From positions 1,364,001 through 1,428,000 of the forward strand of contig NZ_AP012547.1 in NCBI RefSeq assembly GCF_000828635.1: a stretch of DNA of 64,000 nt, written 5' to 3'. Under the pieces are notes generated by a model. The model did not search any database. It saw nothing but the letters and a program-made list of their open reading frames with translations, and was not told the DNA's origin. Made by a program: the position numbers and the translations under genes. Position 1 is the first letter of the stretch. Every line of letters starts with the position of its first letter. Shown here piece after piece: positions 31,327 through 39,755 of this stretch. The DNA is from Sulfuritalea hydrogenivorans sk43H (GTDB lineage Bacteria > Pseudomonadota > Gammaproteobacteria > Burkholderiales > Rhodocyclaceae).

Positions 31327-32514
31327 CTAGTCGGGAAGGAAGCGGTAGGTCGGTTCGTTCGCCGCGGGAAGCGCGGGTCGGCCAATGGCCTCGCGCAGCG
31401 CATCCACCAGGCGGTCGTGAATGCGTTCCCAGTCGAGCGCCGCCACGCTCCGTGGCGCGGCTTCGGCGGCTCGCTGGCGAACGCCGGGACGGGTGACGAG
31501 ATCGAGCGCGGCGCGCACGAACTGGTCGCTGGCGCCGGGATCGGCCAGTATGCCGTTGTCGCCATGGCGTATCAGTTCGGCGGCGGCCGCCATGCGGTAG
31601 GCCACGACCGGCAGGCCGCTGGCCAGCGCTTCGAGGGTGACGTTGCCGTAGGTTTCGGTCATGCTCGGAAACAGGAACAGGTCGGCCGAGGCGTAGTGGG
31701 CGGCGAGATCCTCGTCGTGGCGCATCCCGGCGAAGATGTGCTCGGGATGCCGTTTCTCCAGTTGCCGGCGCGACGGCCCGTCGCCGACCAGCAGCAGGCG
31801 CGCCGACGGGGCGTAGCCACGGATCGCGGCGAAGGTCGCGAGCAGCAGCGGCAGGTTTTTTTCCGGCGCCAGGCGACCGACATGGGCGACGACCAGATCG
31901 TCGTCCCCGACGTTCCAGGCCTTGCGCAGGGTGGGGTTGCGGCGCGCGGGATTGAACAGCGCGGTGTCGACGCCGCGGGCGACGACGCGAATGCCGCGGT
32001 AGCCCCGGCGCATCAGGTCGGTGCCCAACTGGTGTGAAGGGACCAGCGTCATTGCGCTGCGGTTGTGCAGACGGCGCAAGTGGGTGGCAACGATGCCTTC
32101 CAGCCAGCCGAAGCCGTAGTGCCGGCTGTAGGCGTGGAAGTTGGTGTGGAACTCCGAAACCACGGGGATGTCCAGTTCGCGCGCCGCCGCGATGGCCGAA
32201 GCGCCCAGTGGGCCCTCGGTGACGACCTGCACCACGTCCGGGCGGTCGGCGCGCCACTGGCGGCGGAACAGCCGCGGTGCCGGCAGGCCGAAACGGAGAC
32301 CGGCATAGCCGGGAATCGGCAGGCCGCGCACCAATGTCGTCGCGGGCGACCCCGCTGTCGGCGCAGCTTCGCCAATCTGGCGCGGCCGCGTCAGGCTGAC
32401 GCGATGTCCGCGCGCCAGCAGGCCCTGCACCATGCGGCCGAGCGTCATGGCGACGCCATTGACTTCCGGCGGCCAGGTTTCCGTGACGACCGCGACATGG
32501 AGCGCGGCACCCAT
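31327..32514 (-). CDS. GT4-family glycosyltransferase, probably glycolipid synthesis
   Basis: A 395-residue GT-B fold enzyme. The acceptor side shows TETWPPEVNGVA and SEFHTNFHAYSRHYG. The donor side shows VGRLAPEKNLPLLL and the EX7E pair in SMTETYGNVTLEALASGLP. It resembles alpha-glucosyl or mannosyl transferases acting on diacylglycerol, though the sugar is unknown. ATG 32514 is preferred because an upstream ATG at 32541 would overlap dgkA. It lies 9 bp upstream of the phosphoesterase gene. Confidence 0.85.
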   Translation of the reverse strand: MGAALHVAVVTETWPPEVNGVAMTLGRMVQGLLARGHRVSLTRPRQIGEAAPTAGSPATTLVRGLPIPGYAGLRFGLPAPRLFRRQWRADRPDVVQVVTEGPLGASAIAAARELDIPVVSEFHTNFHAYSRHYGFGWLEGIVATHLRRLHNRSAMTLVPSHQLGTDLMRRGYRGIRVVARGVDTALFNPARRNPTLRKAWNVGDDDLVVAHVGRLAPEKNLPLLLATFAAIRGYAPSARLLLVGDGPSRRQLEKRHPEHIFAGMRHDEDLAAHYASADLFLFPSMTETYGNVTLEALASGLPVVAYRMAAAAELIRHGDNGILADPGASDQFVRAALDLVTRPGVRQRAAEAAPRSVAALDWERIHDRLVDALREAIGRPALPAANEPTYRFLPD

Positions 32515-32516
32515 GC

Positions 32517-32906
32517 TCAAGCCAGCAACACCAGCGACCACGTCGCCAGGACGTTGATCAGGGCGATCAGCACCGCCGCACTGCCGATGTCCTTGGCGCG
32601 TTTGGAGAGCCGGTGTCGATCCAGCGAAATGCGGTCGATGGCGGCCTCGATGGCGGAATTCAGCAGTTCGACGACGAGCACCAGCAGCACGCTGGCTATC
32701 ATCAGCGCCTTGCCGACGCCGGGAAGCGGCAGTGCCAAGGCGACGGGAATCATGATCGCCGCCAGCAGGCTTTCCTGGCGAAAGGCGTCTTCGTTAAGGT
32801 AGGCGGCGTGGAGGCCGGACAGTGAATAGCTGAAGGCATTCCAGATGCGGCGCAGGCCGGTCTGGCCCTTGAAGGGGCTTTCTTCGATGGCGGGTTCGCT
32901 GTTCAT
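32517..32906 (-). CDS. dgkA: Diacylglycerol kinase DgkA
   Basis: Phosphorylates diacylglycerol to phosphatidate at the inner membrane. It has 129 residues and three transmembrane helices. The catalytic motif VVELLNSAIEAAIDR (E80 and following) and an amphipathic N-terminal helix (GLRRIWNAFSYSLSGL) are present. ATG 32906 overlaps the TGA of the upstream glycosyltransferase (ATGA). In this cluster it could recycle diacylglycerol released by the phosphoesterase. Confidence 0.95.
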   Translation of the reverse strand: MNSEPAIEESPFKGQTGLRRIWNAFSYSLSGLHAAYLNEDAFRQESLLAAIMIPVALALPLPGVGKALMIASVLLVLVVELLNSAIEAAIDRISLDRHRLSKRAKDIGSAAVLIALINVLATWSLVLLA

Positions 32907-34183
32907 GGGCTGGTGGCGAGGGGAAGAATGCAGTCGGCGGTCATCGGTGCGCGTACCAGTTCGCGGTAGAGCGCGGCAAGCCGTGCGCCTTGCGTCGCGG
33001 CATCCCACTCGCGGGCAAAGGCGATCGCCGCATCGGCCAGCGTGGCCAGTTCGGCGGGATGCTGGAACAGTGCCACCAGTTGCGCGGCAAACGCGTCCGG
33101 TGTGGTGGCGGCAGCAACGGCGCCGCGCCGGGGGAGAATGATTTCCGCCGCCCCCAGTGCCGGAATCGCCAGCACCGGCAAGCCGATCGCCATGGCTTCG
33201 AGCAGCACCAGGCCCTGGGTCTCGGTCTGCGAGGCAAAAGTGAACACATCGGCGGCCGCGTAGCAGTCGCGCAAGCCGCCTTCGCGCGGCAGGTAGCCGA
33301 CGAAACGGACGTGGTCGTCGAGCTGCAGGGCGGCGGCCTGGCGGCGCAAGGCCGGCAGGGCAGGGCCTTCGCCGGCAATCACCAGCATCAGCTGCGGCTG
33401 CTGCCAGCTCGCCAGCGCCGCCATTTCAAGCAGGAAGCCGATGTTCTTTTCGAACGCGGCGCGACCGACGAAGAGCGCGACCTTGCGTTCCGGGCTGATG
33501 CCCCAGGCCTGGCGAAAGTGTTGGCCGTCGCCGCGCACGAACTGGCTTTTCGGCAGGCCGGTGGGAATCACGTGCAGCGGCGTGTCGACGCCATAGTCGC
33601 GCAAGGTGGCGGCCATCGGCTGCGACGGCACCACGACGGCATCGAGCGCATTGCACTGATGGCCGGCGAGCCAGCGCGCAGCGGCGCGCAGCGCGCTTCC
33701 GGGCAGGAAGCGGATGTAGTGGAACAGGTATTCCTCGAAGTGCGTGTGATAGGTGGCGACGCAGGGAATGCCGCGCGAGCGCGCCAGGCGCAGGCCGGCA
33801 TAGTGCGCGGCGAAGGGAGTCTGGACGTGGACCAGGTCAAAGTCGGCGCTGGCGAGACGGCGATCCAGGCCGGCCAGGTGCCGCCACTGCATCAGCCGGT
33901 CTTCCGGGTCCAGTGGCACGGCGTGCGAGGGCAGGCGGACAATGCCCGTCGCAGCATCGGCGATGCCGTCCGTGCCTGCATATGCGGGCGCAACCACGGT
34001 GACCCGGATGCCGAGCGCGGCAAGTGTGGCGCGGAAGGTTTGAATCGAAGTCGAAACGCCGTTGATGCGGGGGAAGTAGACGTCGCTCAGCATCAGCACA
34101 TGCAGCGGTCGGCCGGCACGCGGCGTCAAGGCGCGCGTTTCGCCCCGAGGGCGGGAGAGCGGTGCCAGCGGGCTCTCGCTCAT
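32903..34183 (-). CDS. GT4-family glycosyltransferase
   Basis: A second 426-residue GT-B enzyme, 2 genes upstream of the first and clearly a different branch. It shows SDVYFPRINGVSTSIQTF, YHTHFEEYLFHY, VGRAAFEKNIGFLLE and the EX7E region SQTETQGLVLLEAMAIGLP. It resembles mannosyl- or glucosyl-transferases acting on lipid acceptors. Both ends overlap neighbours by 4 bp, so olsB, this gene and dgkA form a tightly coupled translational chain. Confidence 0.85.
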   Translation of the reverse strand: MSESPLAPLSRPRGETRALTPRAGRPLHVLMLSDVYFPRINGVSTSIQTFRATLAALGIRVTVVAPAYAGTDGIADAATGIVRLPSHAVPLDPEDRLMQWRHLAGLDRRLASADFDLVHVQTPFAAHYAGLRLARSRGIPCVATYHTHFEEYLFHYIRFLPGSALRAAARWLAGHQCNALDAVVVPSQPMAATLRDYGVDTPLHVIPTGLPKSQFVRGDGQHFRQAWGISPERKVALFVGRAAFEKNIGFLLEMAALASWQQPQLMLVIAGEGPALPALRRQAAALQLDDHVRFVGYLPREGGLRDCYAAADVFTFASQTETQGLVLLEAMAIGLPVLAIPALGAAEIILPRRGAVAAATTPDAFAAQLVALFQHPAELATLADAAIAFAREWDAATQGARLAALYRELVRAPMTADCILPLATSP

Positions 34184-34956
34184 GCGGCGATCGGAGCGGC
34201 CGGCTTGACGAAGTGCCGCAGGTAGCGCTTGTCCATGCGCGACATGGGCAGCAGCATGAGCAGGTCGGCGGTATTGAAGTCGGGATCCCAGGCCGGTTCG
34301 CCGCAGATCCAGGCGCCGACGCGCAGGTAGCCCTTGATCAGCGGCGGCATCAGTGCCGGCTGGTTGTTGGCGAGGCGCTCGAAGGGAAGGCCAAGATGGG
34401 GGCAGACCCGGTATTCCGCCGGCGCCATGTGCACCGGATCGAGTTGGGAGAACAGGTTGGCGGCATTGTGGCCGCCGTCCGCCATGCCGATCGAGGCGCA
34501 GCCCATCAGGTACTCGTGGTTGTTGCGTACCATGTAGTCGGCCAGCCCGGCCCAGAGCAGGGTGATCACCGCGCCGCTGCGATAGTCTGGATCGATGCAG
34601 GAGCGGCCGACTTCCACCATGCGTTCGCGCAGGTTCTGCAGCCGGTTGATGTGGAACTCGTTTTCGGAGTAATAGTTGCCGACCCGGCGCGAGGCTTCCG
34701 GCGACAGGATGCGGTAGGTGCCGACGATGCGGTCGGCGCGGCTTTCGCGCACGATCAGGTGCTCGCAGAAGGCATCGTAGTGGTCGATGTCATGTTGGGG
34801 GATGCGGGTCTGGATGTGGGCGCCCAGTTCTTCGACGAATACCCGGTAGCGCAGGCGCTGCGCCTCGCGGACTTCTTCTTCGCTGCGCGCCAGAGCCACG
34901 GTGAAGCTGAGCTTCTGGCCGAAGGCGGCGTTGGTTTCGGTGTGATGTTGTTGCAT
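34180..34956 (-). CDS. olsB: L-ornithine N(alpha)-acyltransferase (OlsB-like GNAT)
   Basis: Transfers a 3-hydroxyacyl chain to ornithine, the first step of phosphorus-free ornithine lipids. It has 258 residues. Family features: AQRLRYRVFVEELGA at the start, RIVGTYRIL, MVEVGRSCIDPDYRSGAVITLLW and GCASIGMADGG. ATG 34956 is chosen for its AGGAGA; a longer frame to 35001 lacks one. Similar proteins are sometimes named hemolysin-like or PEP-CTERM acyltransferases. The olsA gene immediately upstream supports the ornithine-lipid call. Confidence 0.85.
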   Translation of the reverse strand: MQQHHTETNAAFGQKLSFTVALARSEEEVREAQRLRYRVFVEELGAHIQTRIPQHDIDHYDAFCEHLIVRESRADRIVGTYRILSPEASRRVGNYYSENEFHINRLQNLRERMVEVGRSCIDPDYRSGAVITLLWAGLADYMVRNNHEYLMGCASIGMADGGHNAANLFSQLDPVHMAPAEYRVCPHLGLPFERLANNQPALMPPLIKGYLRVGAWICGEPAWDPDFNTADLLMLLPMSRMDKRYLRHFVKPAAPIAA

Positions 34957-35009
34957 GGCGTTCTCCTGTGCTTTCTCTTGGGGTTCGCCGGCATTCTCCA
35001 AATCAGGCG

Positions 35010-35819
35010 TTACCGCGTGATTTCCGCTTCGTTACCGGGAGGTTGCGCATTGCTTCGGCTTTCCGCATGCGCCAGCGCTGCCGCAATCGTGCCGTGGCAG
35101 CGATGGGCGAGATGCCTGCGATCGGGCGGCGGCGGATCAAAGCTGGCGGCCAGGCTGAGGTGCGCCACCAGCCTGTCGGCTTGCAGCACGGTCAGCAGGC
35201 AGTCCGCCAGGCTCATGTCGTCGATATAGGCCGGGGCGGTCGAGCGTGCGCCGTTGGCGGCGCGGTAGCTCAGCGCAATCGCATGCACTGGCACCGCGGC
35301 ATCGATGGCGCTCTGGAACAGCGCGGCGTGAAAGGGCAGCAGGCGATCGCCGGCGGTCGTGGTGCCTTCGGGGAAGATCGCCAGGCGCCGGCCGGCGAGC
35401 AGCGCTTCGACCATCTGCCGGTGGGCCTGATGCGCAGCCTTGCGGCTGCCGCGCTGGATGAATATCGTGTCGGCGCGGCCAGCCAGCCAGCCGATCAGCG
35501 GCCACCGGGCCACCTCGCTCTTGGCAACGAACGCGGAGGGAAGCACGGCGTTGATCACCGCGATGTCGATGAAGGATATGTGGTTGGCGACCAGCAGCCC
35601 GTGTTCGAGACCTGACAGAACGTCGTCCGCCGCGGCGAGGCGAATCCCGAGCACGGCCAGAAGCTGCCGCGACCAACGGCGCTTCAGTCTTTGCCTGAAT
35701 GCCGCGCCGCCAAAAGGAAACAGCAGTGCCACCTGCAATGCGCCGTACAGCAGAAGCAGCCCGACCGGCAGCAGGCGCAGTCGGGGAAACCGGGAAATGT
35801 GCAATGGAGCGGTCCGCAT
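35010..35819 (-). CDS. olsA: 1-acylglycerol-3-phosphate acyltransferase family, OlsA-like
   Basis: A 269-residue PlsC-family acyltransferase with an N-terminal transmembrane helix (about 17-36). The catalytic HX4D is NHISFID (H80, D85) and the substrate motif FPEGTT is at 149-154. With olsB next door it most likely adds the second acyl chain to lyso-ornithine lipid; a general phosphatidate-forming PlsC cannot be excluded. ATG 35819 has GGTGG upstream; a longer frame reaches 35945 but would run into the pstS promoter. Confidence 0.83.
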   Translation of the reverse strand: MRTAPLHISRFPRLRLLPVGLLLLYGALQVALLFPFGGAAFRQRLKRRWSRQLLAVLGIRLAAADDVLSGLEHGLLVANHISFIDIAVINAVLPSAFVAKSEVARWPLIGWLAGRADTIFIQRGSRKAAHQAHRQMVEALLAGRRLAIFPEGTTTAGDRLLPFHAALFQSAIDAAVPVHAIALSYRAANGARSTAPAYIDDMSLADCLLTVLQADRLVAHLSLAASFDPPPPDRRHLAHRCHGTIAAALAHAESRSNAQPPGNEAEITR

Positions 35820-35841
35820 ATGCCCACCATGGACCAGCGAC

Positions 35842-35859
35842 ATTACAGATGCGTGACTC
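35842..35859 (-). promoter_or_regulatory. Weak candidate Pho box facing olsA
   Basis: On the minus strand GAGTCAC (35853-35859) and CTGTAAT (35842-35848) are spaced 11 bp apart like PhoB half-sites (5/7 and 6/7 to CTGTCAC/T). It lies only 23 bp from the olsA start, so a transcript from it would have almost no leader. This is the weaker of two candidates. Confidence 0.3.
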
Positions 35860-35896
35860 GGCGATGCGGAAAACGATTTCGGCATCGGCCGGGCCG

Positions 35897-35930
35897 ATTT
35901 CACGGCTTTGTAACATTCGCTCCCTAGACT
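35897..35930 (+). promoter_or_regulatory. Candidate Pho box and -10 element of pstS
   Basis: ATTTCAC (35897-35903) and TTGTAAC (35908-35914) are spaced exactly 11 bp, as PhoB half-sites (consensus CTGTCAC-type). The -10 TAGACT follows at 35925-35930, 10 bp downstream, the spacing expected when PhoB replaces a -35. Transcription would begin near 35937, giving a leader of about 28 nt before pstS. Confidence 0.55.
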
Positions 35931-35964
35931 GCGGTTTTCTCGCACCGCACAAAGGAGTCTATTG

Positions 35965-36951
35965 ATGAAATCCCTGAAAATTGCTGCTGTCGTCGCCGGC
36001 GTATTCGTCTCGGCAACCGTTTACGCCCAGGTCCTGGTCAAGATCGACGGCTCCTCGACCGTGTATCCGATCACCGAAGCCGTGGCTGAAGAATTCCAGA
36101 AAATGAAGAAGAACGCCGTCAAGGTCACCGTGGGCATTTCCGGGACCGGCGGCGGCTTCAAGAAGTTCTGCCGCGGCGAGACCGATATCTCCGATGCGTC
36201 GCGCCCGATCCTGAAGAAGGAAATGGAAGACTGCGCCAAGGCCGGCATCAAGTATGTCGAACTGCCGATCGCCTTCGATGCGCTGACCGTGGTGGTGAAT
36301 CCGAAGAACACCTTCATCAACCAGCTCACCGTCGCTGAACTCAAGAAGATGTGGGAGCCGTCTGCCCAGGGCAAGATCACCAAGTGGAACCAGGTCAATC
36401 CGGCCTGGCCCGATGCGCCGCTCAAGCTCTTCGGCCCGGGCGCCGATTCGGGCACCTTCGACTACTTCACCGAGGCCGTCAACGGCAAGTCCAAGTCCAG
36501 CCGCGGCGATTTCACCGCCTCGGAAGACGACAACGTGCTGGTGCAGGGCGTCTCGCGCGACAACAATGCGCTGGGCTTTTTCGGCTTCGCCTACTACGAC
36601 GAAAACAAGGGCAAGCTGAAGGCCGTGCCGATCGTCAACCCCAAGGGCAAGGCCGTCATGCCGTCGATCGATGCCGTGATGGCCGGCGAATACGAGCCGC
36701 TGGCGCGTCCGATCTTCATCTACGTCAGCGCCAAGTCCATGGATAGGCCCGAGGTCAAGGAATTCGTCGAGTTCTACCTCAAGCACGGCGGCAAGCTGGC
36801 CAAGGAAGTAAAGTATGTTCCCCTGGGCGATGCCGACTACAAGCACGCAATGGATAACTTCAGCAAGAAGAAGACCGGTACGGGCTTTGGCGGTGAGGCC
36901 GAAGTCGGCGTCAAGGTTTCCGACCTGCTGAAGCGCAACCCGAAGGAGTAA
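35965..36951 (+). CDS. pstS: Phosphate ABC transporter, periplasmic binding protein PstS
   Basis: Captures phosphate in the periplasm and delivers it to PstCA. It has 328 residues with a Sec signal (MKSLKIAAVV..., cleavage after about VYA, residue 21). Phosphate-binding loops are visible: KIDGSSTVYPI, GISGTGGGF, DISDASRPI and GPGADSGTFDYF. ATG 35965 follows AAAGGAG by 7 nt; a TTG one codon earlier is disregarded. It is the first gene of pstSCAB and divergent from the lipid genes. Confidence 0.97.
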   Translation: MKSLKIAAVVAGVFVSATVYAQVLVKIDGSSTVYPITEAVAEEFQKMKKNAVKVTVGISGTGGGFKKFCRGETDISDASRPILKKEMEDCAKAGIKYVELPIAFDALTVVVNPKNTFINQLTVAELKKMWEPSAQGKITKWNQVNPAWPDAPLKLFGPGADSGTFDYFTEAVNGKSKSSRGDFTASEDDNVLVQGVSRDNNALGFFGFAYYDENKGKLKAVPIVNPKGKAVMPSIDAVMAGEYEPLARPIFIYVSAKSMDRPEVKEFVEFYLKHGGKLAKEVKYVPLGDADYKHAMDNFSKKKTGTGFGGEAEVGVKVSDLLKRNPKE

Positions 36952-36965
36952 GGTTTCTTTCCTGT

Positions 36966-37003
36966 CAGGACGGTCGGTCGCCGGATTGCGCCCGACTGTC
37001 CTG
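36966..37003 (+). promoter_or_regulatory. Intercistronic stem-loop between pstS and pstC
   Basis: CAGGACGGTCGG (36966-36977) pairs with CCGACTGTCCTG (36992-37003) over 12 bp with one G-U pair and a 14-nt loop. There is no T-tract. It probably protects the pstS message or partly attenuates, giving more binding protein than permease. Confidence 0.55.
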
Positions 37004-37064
37004 CGGATTGAATGTATGTGATAGTCAACATCGGCACTGATTTGAAAATTTCCGGATCCCAGCA

Positions 37065-38018
37065 ATGAGTGCAAGCGCATCGGCGCCCTCTTTCTCCTCG
37101 CCCATCGGTAGCGGTGTCAGCGACCGGCTGAGCAAGAAGGCCTCGCGTCACGTCAAGGAGCGCATCATCGAGGCGCTGCTGTTCAGTGCCGCGGCGTTCT
37201 CGGTGTTCGTCACCCTTGCCATCGTCTATGTGCTGGTCAAGGAATCCTGGGTTTTCTTCGAGACGGTGCCGCTGTCCGATTTCCTGTTCGACACGCAATG
37301 GACGCCGCTGTTCGACGACGCGCACTACGGCATCATGGTGCTGCTCTCGGGCACCCTGACCAGCTCGGCCGTGGCCCTGATGGTGGCGATTCCGCTGGGC
37401 ACCATCATTGCGCTTTACCTGTCCGAATTCGCCGGCTTCAAGGTGCGCGAAATCGCCAAACCTTTCCTTGAACTGCTGGGTGGCGTCCCGACCATCGTCT
37501 ATGGCTACTTCGCCCTGACTTTCCTCACGCCCATCCTGCAAAAGATCTACCCCGACCTGCCGGGCTTCAACCTGCTGTCGGCCGGCCTGGTGATGGGCAT
37601 CATGATCATTCCCTACGTTGCTTCGCTCTCCGAAGATGCCATGCGCGCGGTGCCGATGGCGCTGCGCGAGGGTTCCTATGCGATGGGCGCGACACGCCTG
37701 CAAACCGCCTTGTGGGTGGTGACGCCGGCGGCGACCTCGGGCATTGCCTCGGCCTACATCCTCGGCATCTCCCGCGCGGTGGGCGAGACGATGATTCTCG
37801 CCGTGGCGGCAGGCATGCAGCCGAACCTGACCTTCAATCCGACCGAACCGGGTGCGACCATCACCTCCTACATCGTGCAGGTGGCGCTGGGCGACTTGCC
37901 GCACGGCTCGATCGGCTACCAGACCATTTTTGCCGCCGGCCTCACCCTGCTGCTGATGACGCTGGCCTTCAACCTGCTCGGCTACTGGCTGCGCAAGCGC
38001 TTCCGCGAGGTGTATTGA
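37065..38018 (+). CDS. pstC: Phosphate ABC transporter permease PstC
   Basis: An inner-membrane permease of 317 residues with six predicted helices and the ABC permease coupling region (MRAVPMALREGSYAMGATR...). A further conserved segment is ISRAVGETMI. The N-terminal 35 residues are Ser/Ala-rich and cytoplasmic. It starts at ATG 37065, 113 bp after pstS, behind the stem-loop. It overlaps no gene and is followed by pstA after 1 bp. Confidence 0.96.
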   Translation: MSASASAPSFSSPIGSGVSDRLSKKASRHVKERIIEALLFSAAAFSVFVTLAIVYVLVKESWVFFETVPLSDFLFDTQWTPLFDDAHYGIMVLLSGTLTSSAVALMVAIPLGTIIALYLSEFAGFKVREIAKPFLELLGGVPTIVYGYFALTFLTPILQKIYPDLPGFNLLSAGLVMGIMIIPYVASLSEDAMRAVPMALREGSYAMGATRLQTALWVVTPAATSGIASAYILGISRAVGETMILAVAAGMQPNLTFNPTEPGATITSYIVQVALGDLPHGSIGYQTIFAAGLTLLLMTLAFNLLGYWLRKRFREVY

Positions 38019-38019
38019 A

Positions 38020-38946
38020 ATGATGAAAGCCGCCGACCTCGCCGCCATTCGCGCCATCATCACGCGGGCCAAGCGCTGGGACCTGTTCTTCTCCCTGCTC
38101 GGCATCCTTTCGCTGATGGTGGGCGTGCTCACCTTCACCGTGCTCTTCGTCGATATGGCGATCCAGGGCGTGCCGCGACTGGACCTGGATTTCTTCACCT
38201 CCTTTCCGTCGCGCAAGGCCGCCAACGCCGGCATTCTTTCGGCCTGGGTCGGTACCGTGCTGGTGATGCTGCTGACCGCGCTGGCGGCCGTGCCGTTGGG
38301 CGTCGCCGCCGGCGTCTACCTCGAAGAATATGCGCCGAAGAACTGGATGACGGACATCATCGAGATCAACATCAGCAACCTGGCCGGCATACCGTCGATC
38401 GTCTATGGCCTGCTGGCGCTCGGCCTGTTCGTGTATTACTTCGGTTTCGGCCAGAGCATCCTCTCGGCCGGCCTGACGCTGGCGCTGCTGATCCTGCCGG
38501 TGATCATCGTCGCCACGCGGGAAGCCATTCGCGCCATTCCGCAGTCGATCCACGAGGGCTCCTATGCCTGCGGCGCGACGACCTGGCAGACCGTCAGCGA
38601 CCACATCCTGCCGTATTCGAGTGCCGGCATCCTCACCGGCGTGATTATCGGCATGGCGCGCGCCATCGGCGAAACGGCGCCGATCATCACCATCGGCGCG
38701 CTGACCTTCATCGCCTTCCTGCCGCCGGCACCCTTCAGCGGTGAACCGCCGGCCGGCCTGTTCGACTGGATTTTCGCGCCCTTTACGGTGATGCCGATCC
38801 AGATGTTCAACTGGACCTCGCGGCCCGAGGCAGCCTTTACCATCAATGCGGCGGCGGCAGGTTTCGTCCTCGTTTTCATGACCCTGGCCATGAACGGCCT
38901 GGCCATCTACGTGCGCTATCGTCTGCGCAAAAACATCAAGTGGTGA
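38020..38946 (+). CDS. pstA: Phosphate ABC transporter permease PstA
   Basis: The partner permease of PstC, with 308 residues and six predicted helices. It shows the permease loop [20 protein letters not shown] and [11 protein letters not shown]. It begins at ATG 38020 (ATGATG; the second codon is equally usable). It ends 5 bp before the likely pstB start. Confidence 0.96.
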   Translation: MMKAADLAAIRAIITRAKRWDLFFSLLGILSLMVGVLTFTVLFVDMAIQGVPRLDLDFFTSFPSRKAANAGILSAWVGTVLVMLLTALAAVPLGVAAGVYLEEYAPKNWMTDIIEINISNLAGIPSIVYGLLALGLFVYYFGFGQSILSAGLTLALLILPVIIVATREAIRAIPQSIHEGSYACGATTWQTVSDHILPYSSAGILTGVIIGMARAIGETAPIITIGALTFIAFLPPAPFSGEPPAGLFDWIFAPFTVMPIQMFNWTSRPEAAFTINAAAAGFVLVFMTLAMNGLAIYVRYRLRKNIKW

Positions 38947-38951
38947 GTCCC

Positions 38952-39755
38952 ATGCAAATTCCAACTGGTTTCGAGGCGGGCGTCGAGGGCGCTACCCTCA
39001 AGGCGGACGTGCGCGACCTCGACTTCCATTACGGCGCCTTCCATGCGCTGAAGCGGGTTTCCATGCCGATCCATGACCACAAGGTCACGGCACTGATCGG
39101 CCCTTCCGGTTGCGGAAAATCCACGCTGCTGCGCTGCTTCAACCGCATGCACGACCTGTATCCGGGCAACCGCTATGCCGGCGGCGGCATCGTGCTGTAT
39201 CCGGACAACACCAACCTGCTTTCGCCCGACGTCGATCCGATCGAAGTGCGGATGCGCATCAGCATGGTGTTCCAGAAGCCGAATCCCTTCCCCAAGTCGA
39301 TCTTCGAGAACGTCGCCTATTCCCTTCGCGTGCGCGGCATGACCAACAAGAACGAGCTCGCCGACCGCGTCGAGGCCGCGCTGAAGGGCGCCGCGCTGTG
39401 GAACGAAGTCAGCAACCGGCTCAAGGAACTCGGCGCCAACCTTTCCGGCGGCCAGCAGCAGCGCCTGTGCATCGCCCGCGCCCTGGCCTCCGACCCCGAA
39501 ATCATCCTGTTCGACGAGCCGACTTCCGCGCTCGATCCGATCGCCACGGCCAGCATCGAGGAACTGATCATCGAGCTGAAGGAAAAGGTCACCATCCTCA
39601 TTGTCACCCACAACATGCAGCAGGCGGCGCGCATTTCCGATTACACCGCCTACATGTACCTGGGCGAGATGGTCGAGTTCGGCGTCACCGATCAGATCTT
39701 CATCAAGCCGCAGAAGAAGGCCACCGAGGACTACATCACCGGCCGCTTCGGCTAG
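38952..39755 (+). CDS. pstB: Phosphate ABC transporter ATP-binding protein PstB
   Basis: The cytoplasmic ATPase driving phosphate import, with 267 residues. Walker A is GPSGCGKST (50-58), the signature is [15 protein letters not shown], Walker [12 protein letters not shown] and the switch His in [11 protein letters not shown] 38952 with GGTGAG is used; GTG 38940 is an alternative overlapping pstA. No phoU follows: the gene overlaps a convergent peroxidase gene by 20 bp. Confidence 0.97.
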   Translation: MQIPTGFEAGVEGATLKADVRDLDFHYGAFHALKRVSMPIHDHKVTALIGPSGCGKSTLLRCFNRMHDLYPGNRYAGGGIVLYPDNTNLLSPDVDPIEVRMRISMVFQKPNPFPKSIFENVAYSLRVRGMTNKNELADRVEAALKGAALWNEVSNRLKELGANLSGGQQQRLCIARALASDPEIILFDEPTSALDPIATASIEELIIELKEKVTILIVTHNMQQAARISDYTAYMYLGEMVEFGVTDQIFIKPQKKATEDYITGRFG

